NCBI GenBank assembly: GCA_905372595.1 | Contig: CAJPPS010000031.1 | Span: 1-9,944, forward strand | Direction of reading: 5' to 3' | From: an uncultured Capnocytophaga sp. | GTDB lineage: Bacteria; Bacteroidota; Bacteroidia; Flavobacteriales; Flavobacteriaceae | Length of the DNA stretch: 9,944 bases | Part shown: one piece after another, positions 1 through 5,912 of the stretch | How positions within the stretch are numbered: the stretch's first letter is position 1 | Layout: each line of letters opens with the position of its first letter | Notes under the pieces: model-generated | Database searches by the model: none | Seen by the model: the letters and a program-made list of their open reading frames with translations, nothing else | Told to the model about the DNA's origin: nothing | Program-made: the position numbers and the translations under genes

Positions 1-21
1 GAAAACATATTAATCGGATAA
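1..21 (+). CDS. C-terminal end of an upstream gene, probably KtrB/TrkH potassium channel subunit (partial)
   Basis: Only the last six codons and the stop are inside the window. Read in frame 1 they give E-N-I-L-I-G followed by TAA at 19-21. The stop lies 4 bases before the ATG of the KtrA-type gene, which is the spacing of a translationally linked pair. In this family the K+ regulatory subunit is usually preceded by the membrane channel subunit (TrkH/KtrB), so that is the likely identity. The assignment rests on context and reading frame, because six residues cannot be recognised by themselves. Confidence 0.42.
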   Translation, partial: ENILIG

Positions 22-25
22 ACGT

Positions 26-679
26 ATGAAGAAGAATTTTTTAGTGATTGGATTAGGAGAATTTGGCAAATCTGTTGCCAAAACACTTTATAAAAACAAA
101 GCTACAGTTCTTGCCATTGATTCACGAGAGGAACTCATCAAGCAAGCCTTAGATGAAGGCATCATAGATGAAGCCGTTATATTAGACGCTACCGATGAGC
201 TTGCCCTAAAGGATGTTGTCCGTGATGATTTTGAAACTGCTTTTGTAAGTGTAGGAGATAACATACAAGCAAGTATTCTTATCACAATGCACCTAAAGGA
301 ACTCGGAGTGAATAAAATCATCTGTAAAGCGGTCAACCATACTCAAGGAAAAGTCCTAGAGAAAATTGGGGCAACACAGGTAGTTTTCCCTGAAGAGTCA
401 ATGGGGGAAAAAATTGCCCATTCTGTGCTCTATCCTACTATTATTGAATACTTTAACTTCTCAGGAGATTATTTTATCTATGAAGTAAAAATCCCCAAGA
501 GTTATGTAGGAAAGTCTCTTATGGAGCTGAACCTAAGGCACCGTTACGAAATCAATATCCTTGCTGTAAAACACTCCGACGGAAAAATGAATGTAACCCC
601 TGATCCTAACATAAAACTAGCCAAGGACGACCTCTTAATCGTTCTTACAAAAGCTAACGCCATTGGAAAATTGGGCTAA
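26..679 (+). CDS. ktrA: KtrA/TrkA-type potassium uptake regulatory subunit (RCK protein)
   Basis: Cytoplasmic gating subunit of a Ktr/Trk potassium uptake system; rings of these proteins bind nucleotide and open the membrane channel. The 217-residue protein has the single-RCK layout of KtrA, whereas E. coli TrkA has a tandem arrangement of about 458 residues. RCK_N covers residues 1-140 with a Rossmann loop GLGEFG (9-14) and an acidic residue ending strand 2 (Asp32). The segment KAVNHTQGKVLEKIGA (101-116) is typical of the family. RCK_C covers about 150-212. The ATG at 26 is the natural start because the glycine loop follows directly. The preceding gene stops 4 bases upstream and probably encodes the channel partner, outside the window. 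No Shine-Dalgarno is visible, as is usual in Bacteroidota. Family assignment is firm; the KtrA rather than TrkA label is by length. Confidence 0.93.
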   Translation: MKKNFLVIGLGEFGKSVAKTLYKNKATVLAIDSREELIKQALDEGIIDEAVILDATDELALKDVVRDDFETAFVSVGDNIQASILITMHLKELGVNKIICKAVNHTQGKVLEKIGATQVVFPEESMGEKIAHSVLYPTIIEYFNFSGDYFIYEVKIPKSYVGKSLMELNLRHRYEINILAVKHSDGKMNVTPDPNIKLAKDDLLIVLTKANAIGKLG

Positions 680-698
680 TAAAACTTTTTTCAATTAA

Positions 699-736
699 AA
701 ATCTACTATAAAAGGATTTCCTTTTATAGTAGATTT
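699..736. terminator. Bidirectional terminator hairpin between convergent ktrA and sod genes
   Basis: A perfect 18-bp inverted repeat: left arm AAATCTACTATAAAAGGA (699-716), two bases (717-718), right arm 719-736. In practice the hairpin would form a four-base loop. It sits between the stop of ktrA (679) and the stop of the leftward superoxide dismutase gene (764). Both flanks are A/T-rich, with a T tract on the leftward exit. Position and symmetry fit a shared terminator serving both directions. Confidence 0.85.
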
Positions 737-763
737 AATAAGAAAATTTGTGTCTAAAAATTC

Positions 764-1519
764 TTACTGAATAGCTTTGTGGTATTTCTCTGCCACTACA
801 TCCCAGTTAATCACACTAAAGAAGGCATCAATATACTTAGGACGTTGATTCTGATATTTAAGATAATAGGCGTGTTCCCATACATCCAGTGCTAGGATAG
901 GAGTTCCTTGTATATCCATTCCTGGCATCAAGGGATTATCTTGATTGGAAGTATCTCCTATATGAAGCTTTCCATCCTTACCTACCACAAGCCAAGCCCA
1001 TCCTGAACCAAATTGCTTAGCGGCAGCATCTGCGAATTGCTTCTTGAAGTTCTCAAAAGAGCCAAAATCTGCATTGATTTTTGAGAGAAGAGCTCCCTTA
1101 GGAGAAGTTTGCTTAGGAGTCATCACTTCCCAAAATAATGTATGGTTATAATATCCTCCAGCATTATTGCGTACTGCCTTATTATTCAAGTCCAATCCTG
1201 TGAGAATTTGTTCGATAGTCTGATTCTCCAAAGATGTTCCTGCAATAGCCTTATTAAGGTTATTAGTATAACCTAAGTAGTGCTTTGAATAGTGAATACT
1301 CATCGTACGCCCATCTATATAGGGCTCTAGATCACTATATCCGTAAGGAAGACCTGAAAGCTGGAACTTACCTTGTGCTTTTACTTCGTTAGGATTTCCC
1401 CAATTTTCTTTTTGCATAGCCTCTGTAACTGTCTTCGAAGTTACTTGAGTCTGTGCTGTCTTAGGGCAATGGCAAGAGGCTACTGCAATGAGTATTCCTG
1501 GTAAAATGAATCTTTTCAT
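764..1519 (-). CDS. Exported lipoprotein superoxide dismutase, Mn-type (Fe/Mn family)
   Basis: Converts superoxide to oxygen and hydrogen peroxide. The 251-residue protein begins with a lipoprotein signal peptide: basic start MKR, hydrophobic core, lipobox V-A-S-C with Cys16. About 30 polar linker residues follow, then a full superoxide dismutase fold (about 50-251). By alignment with E. coli MnSOD the metal ligands are His76, His126, Asp212 and His216 (DVWEHAYY), and the gateway pair is His80/Tyr84. Gly122 (GGYYNH) and Gln193 (NQDNPL) occupy the positions that mark manganese rather than iron enzymes. Most Fe/Mn enzymes are cytoplasmic and about 200 residues long; this one should be tethered to a membrane in the envelope. 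No acidic run follows Cys16, so surface export by the known flavobacterial lipoprotein signal is not suggested. It has its own promoter and is not closely coupled to recJ. Confidence 0.95.
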   Translation of the reverse strand: MKRFILPGILIAVASCHCPKTAQTQVTSKTVTEAMQKENWGNPNEVKAQGKFQLSGLPYGYSDLEPYIDGRTMSIHYSKHYLGYTNNLNKAIAGTSLENQTIEQILTGLDLNNKAVRNNAGGYYNHTLFWEVMTPKQTSPKGALLSKINADFGSFENFKKQFADAAAKQFGSGWAWLVVGKDGKLHIGDTSNQDNPLMPGMDIQGTPILALDVWEHAYYLKYQNQRPKYIDAFFSVINWDVVAEKYHKAIQ

Positions 1520-1585
1520 TGGTTCTTATATTTAAAAAAGTTAAGTACTAAGTAAAGTGATTTTGCGGAAGGTTAGAAGTGGGCA

Positions 1586-1593
1586 CAAAGGTA
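1586..1593 (-). promoter_or_regulatory. Bacteroidota -7 promoter box for the superoxide dismutase gene
   Basis: On the minus strand the sequence reads TACCTTTG, an exact match to the Bacteroidota consensus TAnnTTTG. It lies about 66 bases upstream of the ATG at 1519, inside the 113-base gap after recJ. A partial -33 element (TTGG, 1617-1620) is present but its spacing is a little long. This suggests sod is transcribed independently of the mrp-osmC-recJ group. Confidence 0.6.
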
Positions 1594-1632
1594 TAACAAA
1601 ATATCTTATTTACCTACCAATTTTATTATTTT

Positions 1633-3336
1633 TTAGCTAACAATATCCTTTAGAACAAGTTGTAAAGAAACATTTCCTTTCCAGTGATTTTCATCTAGCT
1701 GATAGGCTATTGTAAAAGGCTTTCCTTGCTGGATAAGTTCCTTTTTATGAGAGAGCCCAAATCCTACAGCTGCAAAACTAAGCTTTCCCGTGGCATCTGT
1801 AACCTGAAGTCTCAAGTGTTCTTTTTGCTTGCCTATAGGAGTTATTTCTTTTGCAAAAACCTTTTTAGCAAAGAATATAGGAGTCATATTCTGAGGACCA
1901 AAAGGAGAAAAACACTTCAGCATATTATAGAATGCTCCTGTTATTTTCTCTAAAGGCATTTCCATTGCAAGAGTAATAGTAGGGGTGGCTAATTCTGCTG
2001 GGAGGGTTCTACTAACAACTTCTTGGAATTTTTGCTTAAATAGCTGATAATTCTCAGGAAGTAATGTAAGACCAGCCGCATATTTATGCCCTCCAAACTG
2101 GAGTAAATATTCCTTACATTCCACCAATGCTTCATAGAGATTATAGCCACTCACAGAACGAGCTGAAGCCGCGAGCACCTCTCCACTACGAGTAAAGACA
2201 AGTGTTGGGCGGTAGTAAGTTTCTATCAGGCGAGAAGCCACAATACCAATTACTCCCTTATGCCAATGAGGCGAAAAGACAATAGTTGCAGGAGAATCCT
2301 CTTCGTGATGTTGTTCAATCAAGGAAAGAGCTTCGTGTGTAATCTCCTCATCAGCACTTTTCCGTTGACTATTAAGTGTCTCTAGAGTAGAGGCTTTCTC
2401 TGGAGCTTCTCCCGATAAGAAATCTACCGCTTCCTGTGCGTGTTGCATTCTCCCAGCTGCATTAATGCGAGGAGCCGCAACAAATACCAAATCCCGAACC
2501 TGTATGGGCGTTTTTGCCGAAGCCAATAGTGCTTGCATCACTGGAGAGGGCTCTTGATTAAGTGCTTGTAATCCCAGAGATACTAACAAACGATTTTCTC
2601 CTGTTAAAGGAACAATATCTGCACAAGTAGCCAAAGCCACTAATTCCAAATATTTACTAGGTAATTCCTCTGGAAGCTGTAAACGTTTTTGTATTGCTTG
2701 AATGAGCTTAAAGCCAATACCACAACCACAAAGTTCTTTATAGGGATAAGAGCAGTCTTCTCGCTTAGGATTCAGTACAGCAATTGCCTGAGGCAGTGTA
2801 TCACTGGGCGTATGATGATCTGTGATAATCATCTCTATCCCTTTCTCTCTAGCATAGATTACCTTCTCGTGAGCCTTAATTCCACAATCCAGAGTTATCA
2901 TAAGAGAGACTCCATTATCTTCAGCGTAGTCAATTCCTAGAAAAGAAACTCCATATCCTTCCCTATATCTATCAGGAACATAAGTACTTACATTAGGATA
3001 CAACTGAGAAAGGAACTGATATAGCAATGAGACTGAGCAAGTTCCATCCACATCATAATCTCCATAGATAAGAATATTCTCTTTTCTGTCAATCGCCAAA
3101 AGAATACGCTCTACCGCCTTATCCATATCCTTCATCAGGAAAGGATCGTGAAAGTGTCCCCAAGAAGGGGCAAAAAACGTTTGTGCTTGCTCTCTTGTTT
3201 CTATTCCTTTCTGCAATAGAAGGCAGGCAATAGCTTTTTGCCAATATTTTGTATCTGAAAATAATGCCTCTGAAAAGTTTTTTATTTGTATTCTATCAGG
3301 GATTGGGACGTACTTCCACTGTAGATTATTCGGCAT
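1633..3336 (-). CDS. recJ: Single-stranded-DNA-specific 5'-3' exonuclease RecJ
   Basis: Degrades single-stranded DNA 5' to 3' during RecF-pathway recombination, mismatch repair and base-excision repair, in the cytoplasm. The 567-residue product matches E. coli RecJ (577) in length. The DHH domain shows YGDYDVDG (91-98), LDCG (149-152) and TDHH (172-175), the metal-binding aspartate/histidine motifs. A conserved APRINAAGRM segment follows (288-297). The DHHA1 domain carries GVIGIVASRL (361-370) and GGHKYAAGL (415-423). An OB-like C-terminal region runs from about 455 to the end. I chose the ATG at 3336 (MPNNLQWKY), because an upstream TTG at 3405 would add 23 unrelated residues lying inside osmC. 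The ATG overlaps the end of osmC by 11 bases (ATGCCGAATAA), so the two genes are probably translationally coupled. Confidence 0.95.
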   Translation of the reverse strand: MPNNLQWKYVPIPDRIQIKNFSEALFSDTKYWQKAIACLLLQKGIETREQAQTFFAPSWGHFHDPFLMKDMDKAVERILLAIDRKENILIYGDYDVDGTCSVSLLYQFLSQLYPNVSTYVPDRYREGYGVSFLGIDYAEDNGVSLMITLDCGIKAHEKVIYAREKGIEMIITDHHTPSDTLPQAIAVLNPKREDCSYPYKELCGCGIGFKLIQAIQKRLQLPEELPSKYLELVALATCADIVPLTGENRLLVSLGLQALNQEPSPVMQALLASAKTPIQVRDLVFVAAPRINAAGRMQHAQEAVDFLSGEAPEKASTLETLNSQRKSADEEITHEALSLIEQHHEEDSPATIVFSPHWHKGVIGIVASRLIETYYRPTLVFTRSGEVLAASARSVSGYNLYEALVECKEYLLQFGGHKYAAGLTLLPENYQLFKQKFQEVVSRTLPAELATPTITLAMEMPLEKITGAFYNMLKCFSPFGPQNMTPIFFAKKVFAKEITPIGKQKEHLRLQVTDATGKLSFAAVGFGLSHKKELIQQGKPFTIAYQLDENHWKGNVSLQLVLKDIVS

Positions 3337-3766
3337 TATAAGGATGTGCTTCTCCGTTAAAGAATAACTGAATATGAACAGTTGCGAACTGCCTAAACAT
3401 TGCAATCACCCCACAATACTTCTCAACAGATAGGCTCACCACGTGTGTAATCTGTGGAATATCCAGCTCTTCACCTTCAAAAAGATAAATTACAGTCACC
3501 TCCTCATAGGTTCGAGGGTGATTTTTAGCAAGCTTTCCTTTTACCTCAATGGTAAAGTTATCCAGCTCTATATGTTTTTTCTTTAGTAAAGCAAGTACAT
3601 CCAAGCCTGTACATCCTGCTAGGGAGGAGAGCATTAAGGCTTTAGGATGCATTCCATTATTTTCTCCCCCATTTTCGGGAGTAGTATCAATGAAAAAGGA
3701 ATTTCCACTGGGATTTGTGGAGGAGAACTGCATATCTCCTTCCCAATAGGCGGTTATTTGATGCAT
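3326..3766 (-). CDS. OsmC/Ohr-family protein (peroxiredoxin-like, YhfA-type)
   Basis: The OsmC/Ohr family are small cytoplasmic enzymes that reduce organic hydroperoxides with a reactive cysteine pair; the YhfA-like branch has no defined substrate. The 146-residue protein has the expected length. The helix with the first cysteine is PKALMLSSLAGCTGLDVLALL (41-61; Cys52), and the second cysteine lies in SVEKYCGV (113-120; Cys118), so both redox cysteines are present. The N-terminal strand region (HQITAYWEGDMQF) is typical. The gene begins 23 bases after mrp and overlaps the recJ start by 11 bases, placing it in the middle of an mrp-osmC-recJ transcript. Family membership is clear; true peroxidase activity is inferred only from the two cysteines. 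Confidence 0.9.
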   Translation of the reverse strand: MHQITAYWEGDMQFSSTNPSGNSFFIDTTPENGGENNGMHPKALMLSSLAGCTGLDVLALLKKKHIELDNFTIEVKGKLAKNHPRTYEEVTVIYLFEGEELDIPQITHVVSLSVEKYCGVIAMFRQFATVHIQLFFNGEAHPYNAE

Positions 3767-3789
3767 TTTTTATGATGAAATTAAATAAA

Positions 3790-4923
3790 TTATTTCTTCT
3801 TAGGACTACAGCCTGCCATAGTGGTAATCTTGATGGCTTCAGTAGGAGCAAGGAACTGATTACGAGTAACCACTTCTGCCACTGTATTACGTGCAAATTC
3901 CTCAAAAGCTTTTGCCAGAGGTGTTTGTTCTTGTAATGCTGCAGGACGCCCTACATCTCCAGATTCTCTAAGGCTTTGTACCAAAGGAATCTCTCCTAAG
4001 AGGGGCACTTCCATTTTCTGAGCAAGATATTTTACACCTTCTTTCCCAAAGATGTAATATTTATTCTCTGGTAATTCAGCAGGTGTAAAGTAAGCCATAT
4101 TCTCTACTAATCCTAGCACAGGAACATTAATAGTTTCCTGCCTGAACATCGCAATTCCTTTGCGAGCATCGGCAAGAGCCACATTCTGAGGAGTACTTAC
4201 CACTACTGCTCCTGTGATAGGAAGCGCTTGCATAATACTCAAGTGAATATCTCCTGTTCCTGGAGGAAGGTCAATGAGTAAGAAGTCCAGTTCTCCCCAA
4301 TCAGCATCGAAAATCATCTGGTTGAGGGCTTTGCTTGCCATAGGTCCTCTCCAGATAACAGCTTGGTCGGGATGTGTGAAAAATCCTATAGAAAGTATCT
4401 TCACTCCATAATTCTCCACAGGCTTCATCTTAGAACGTCCTTCTATCTCTACAGAGGCTGGGCGTTGTTCCTGTACATCGAACATCATCGGGATAGAAGG
4501 TCCATATATATCAGCATCTAACAATCCTACTCTAAAGCCCATTTTTCGTAAAGCAATAGCCAGATTTGCTGTGATAGTGGATTTCCCTACTCCACCCTTT
4601 CCTGAGGCTACTGCAATAATATTTTTAATTCCCTCAATGGGTTTTCCCTTTATCTCTGGTTTTTCACTAGCAGGAGTATCCACTGCAACATTTACCTTTA
4701 CTTTGGCTTTCTCGTGTACTTCTGCGTGAATGGCTCGCATAATCTCTACCTCTATTTTCTTTTTGGCTTGGAATGAAGGGTTGGATATGGTTACATCTAC
4801 CACTACCTCATCTCCGAAGATGACAATATTCTTCACCACTCCTGCATCAATGAGGTTGCCCCCTTCCCCTGGAGAGGTAATCTTACGCAAAGCATCTATC
4901 ACTTGTGATTTTTGTAAAGTCAT
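3790..4923 (-). CDS. mrp: Mrp/ApbC/NBP35-type Fe-S cluster carrier P-loop ATPase
   Basis: ParA-like ATPase that carries Fe-S clusters to target proteins in the cytoplasm. From the ATG at 4923 it is 377 residues. An N-terminal MIP18/DUF59 domain (about 1-80) contains ITSPGEGGNLIDAG, close to the family's usual P-E/D-x-G pattern. The nucleotide-binding domain shows the deviant Walker A SGKGGVGKST (107-116), DADIYGPS (136-143) and DLPPGTGD (218-225). The ENMAYF segment (274-279) is present, but the CPxC that often follows is replaced by TPAELPENKYYIFG. The only visible cysteine is Cys372 in TMAGCSPKKK at the tail. A TTG at 4944 would extend the frame by seven residues but lies within the -7 promoter box, so it is rejected. 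First gene of the mrp-osmC-recJ group. Confidence 0.95.
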   Translation of the reverse strand: MTLQKSQVIDALRKITSPGEGGNLIDAGVVKNIVIFGDEVVVDVTISNPSFQAKKKIEVEIMRAIHAEVHEKAKVKVNVAVDTPASEKPEIKGKPIEGIKNIIAVASGKGGVGKSTITANLAIALRKMGFRVGLLDADIYGPSIPMMFDVQEQRPASVEIEGRSKMKPVENYGVKILSIGFFTHPDQAVIWRGPMASKALNQMIFDADWGELDFLLIDLPPGTGDIHLSIMQALPITGAVVVSTPQNVALADARKGIAMFRQETINVPVLGLVENMAYFTPAELPENKYYIFGKEGVKYLAQKMEVPLLGEIPLVQSLRESGDVGRPAALQEQTPLAKAFEEFARNTVAEVVTRNQFLAPTEAIKITTMAGCSPKKK

Positions 4924-4941
4924 AACACTACTAATTTTTGG

Positions 4942-4949
4942 CAAAGATA
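4942..4949 (-). promoter_or_regulatory. Bacteroidota -7 promoter box for mrp-osmC-recJ
   Basis: On the minus strand this reads TATCTTTG, an exact match to TAnnTTTG. It is 18 bases upstream of the mrp ATG at 4923, predicting a very short leader. No convincing TTTG -33 element is seen at the normal distance. Confidence 0.62.
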
Positions 4950-4970
4950 CAAACTATTTATGAATTGTTA

Positions 4971-4990
4971 AAGAATTATTGATAATTCTT
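4971..4990. repeat. AT-rich inverted repeat upstream of mrp
   Basis: A perfect 9-bp palindrome, AAGAATTAT (4971-4979), TG, ATAATTCTT (4982-4990). It lies just upstream of the mrp -7 box, about where the -33 region and proximal operators would be, and about 140 bases beyond the end of tatA. It could be an operator or a weak end-of-transcript hairpin. Short AT palindromes also arise by chance, so confidence is low. Confidence 0.3.
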
Positions 4991-5128
4991 GAAATTTTTG
5001 TTATTAAAAAAACACTTAAGTAACTGAGAAAAATTTTTGTCTCTTAAAGCACAAAAGTTCCTCGAAACCCTTATTTCTAAAGGCTCAAAGAAACTTTTTC
5101 TAACACTTAATACTTATGGAAAACTCCA

Positions 5129-5362
5129 TTATGAGTTCCTCTCTTCTAATTTCTTCTGTTCCTCTACTTTTTCAAGTTTTTCAAGCCTTTCAGGCTGTTC
5201 TTTCTCGTCCTTCATTGCGTCCTTGAACTCACGGATTCCACCGCCTAATCCACGCATTAGCTCTGGGATTTTCTTCCCTCCAAAGAATAGGAGCGCTATA
5301 GCTACAATGATTGCTAATTGGTATCCTCCTATCATTCCCAAAATAATATGATTTGCTAACAT
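5129..5362 (-). CDS. tatA: Sec-independent (twin-arginine) protein translocase subunit TatA
   Basis: Forms the pore through which folded proteins with twin-arginine signals cross the inner membrane. The 77-residue protein has the TatA/Hcf106 plan: a short periplasmic N-terminus, one membrane helix (about 12-27), the FG hinge (FFGGKK, 26-31), then the amphipathic helix KIPELMRGLGGGIREFKDAM (31-50) and a highly charged Glu/Lys C-terminus predicted to be helical. I chose the ATG (MLANHIILG); an upstream in-frame TTG six codons earlier falls within the -7 box. No tatC is in the window. TatA is favoured over TatB by the short length. It has its own promoter and is separated from mrp by about 205 bases, so it is probably monocistronic. 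My hand-read start position is good to about one base. Confidence 0.92.
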   Translation of the reverse strand: MLANHIILGMIGGYQLAIIVAIALLFFGGKKIPELMRGLGGGIREFKDAMKDEKEQPERLEKLEKVEEQKKLEERNS

Positions 5363-5377
5363 AACTTTTTTTGAGCG

Positions 5378-5385
5378 CAAAGATA
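5378..5385 (-). promoter_or_regulatory. Bacteroidota -7 promoter box for tatA
   Basis: On the minus strand the sequence reads TATCTTTG (position good to one base), about 15 bases upstream of the tatA ATG. It is one half of a divergent promoter region whose other half serves the rightward operon. A TTG (5401-5403, minus strand) lies upstream but slightly close to be a canonical -33 element. Confidence 0.6.
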
Positions 5386-5417
5386 CGAGTTTTTTTCATA
5401 CAATGAATGAAAAATAG

Positions 5418-5436
5418 TATTTTTGCCGTATCTTTG
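5418..5436 (+). promoter_or_regulatory. Bacteroidota -7 promoter box(es) for the 5458-9465 operon
   Basis: Two tandem matches to TAnnTTTG occur: TATTTTTG (5418-5425) and TATCTTTG (5429-5436). The second is 21 bases before the ATG at 5458. The same element faces the other way about 43 bases to the left for tatA. This supports starting the first gene at 5458 rather than at the in-frame ATG at 5407, which is upstream of both boxes. Confidence 0.6.
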
Positions 5437-5457
5437 CACAAATTTATTTCTTTTATT

Positions 5458-5886
5458 ATGAAACAGGCTACCAGATACATTTTCAAGGCTATTGGAATAG
5501 AGCTTTTTCTAACAATACTTACCTTGGAGATATTCAGTTATTTGATATTTCAGGATATCCAATTCTTCCCTCCTACTCACGTTGTAGCAGGGATTATAGC
5601 TCTTGTCCCTTCACTAGTCTCAGGCTATCTGTTAGGCGAAAAGGTAGCATATGCTTGGCTTCCTAAGATTAACCGATTTTTCTTAGGAATTGTATTCATT
5701 TTTACATTTTTAGTAATCAGTGTCTGTGTAGGAAGCTTTGCCCTTGAACTAATGCATAGAAAAGAATGGCTCTCCTTAGAGGAACTTTTGGAGGCTCTCC
5801 TTATTTTCTTTCTTTTTGGAGGCATACAGACCTTAGGTGTAGGCATCTGGCTAGGTATAAAGCTCAGCCGTATCAGGAAAAATTAG
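5458..5886 (+). CDS. Hypothetical integral membrane protein, four predicted helices
   Basis: I do not recognise this 142-residue protein. It is strongly hydrophobic, with four likely membrane segments at about 11-32, 40-60, 72-95 and 110-135. They are separated by short loops, and the protein ends in a basic tail (KLSRIRKN) expected in the cytoplasm. No catalytic or metal-binding motif is visible. The ATG at 5458 is chosen because a -7 box ends 21 bases upstream and an earlier in-frame ATG (5407) would lie outside the transcript. It is the first gene of a rightward operon, with the M23 peptidase gene starting 27 bases after its stop. Context suggests an envelope role, but nothing in the protein itself proves this. 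Loop composition and codon use look like the neighbouring genes. Confidence 0.75.
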   Translation: MKQATRYIFKAIGIELFLTILTLEIFSYLIFQDIQFFPPTHVVAGIIALVPSLVSGYLLGEKVAYAWLPKINRFFLGIVFIFTFLVISVCVGSFALELMHRKEWLSLEELLEALLIFFLFGGIQTLGVGIWLGIKLSRIRKN

Positions 5887-5912
5887 ATTTATTCATCTTA
5901 AAATATGATGTT

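Noticed and set aside
3337..3405. N-terminal extension of RecJ from a TTG at 3405
   Set aside because: The extra 23 residues overlap the conserved second-cysteine region of osmC in another frame and do not resemble RecJ; the ATG at 3336 is a normal coupled start.
3687..3905. Small leftward frame spanning the mrp-osmC junction
   Set aside because: It overlaps both conserved genes out of frame and contains no recognisable domain.
5030..5128. Possible terminator hairpin downstream of tatA
   Set aside because: Only short, mismatched pairings (for example GAGA with TCTC around 5028-5043) could be found; not strong enough to list as a terminator.
5037..5351. 104-codon rightward open frame across the mrp-tatA gap and tatA
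   Set aside because: Most of it is antisense to tatA, it opens with TTG, and its serine/phenylalanine-rich translation is the complement of the Glu/Lys-rich TatA tail.
5407..5457. Upstream ATG for the four-helix membrane protein
   Set aside because: It lies before both -7 boxes, so it would not be on the predicted transcript; ATG 5458 fits the promoter spacing.
5766..5912. N-terminal extension of the M23 protein from 5766
   Set aside because: It overlaps the last helix of the preceding membrane protein out of frame and gives residues unlike the family, whose conserved start is the basic GLKKKNRGIRKW segment.
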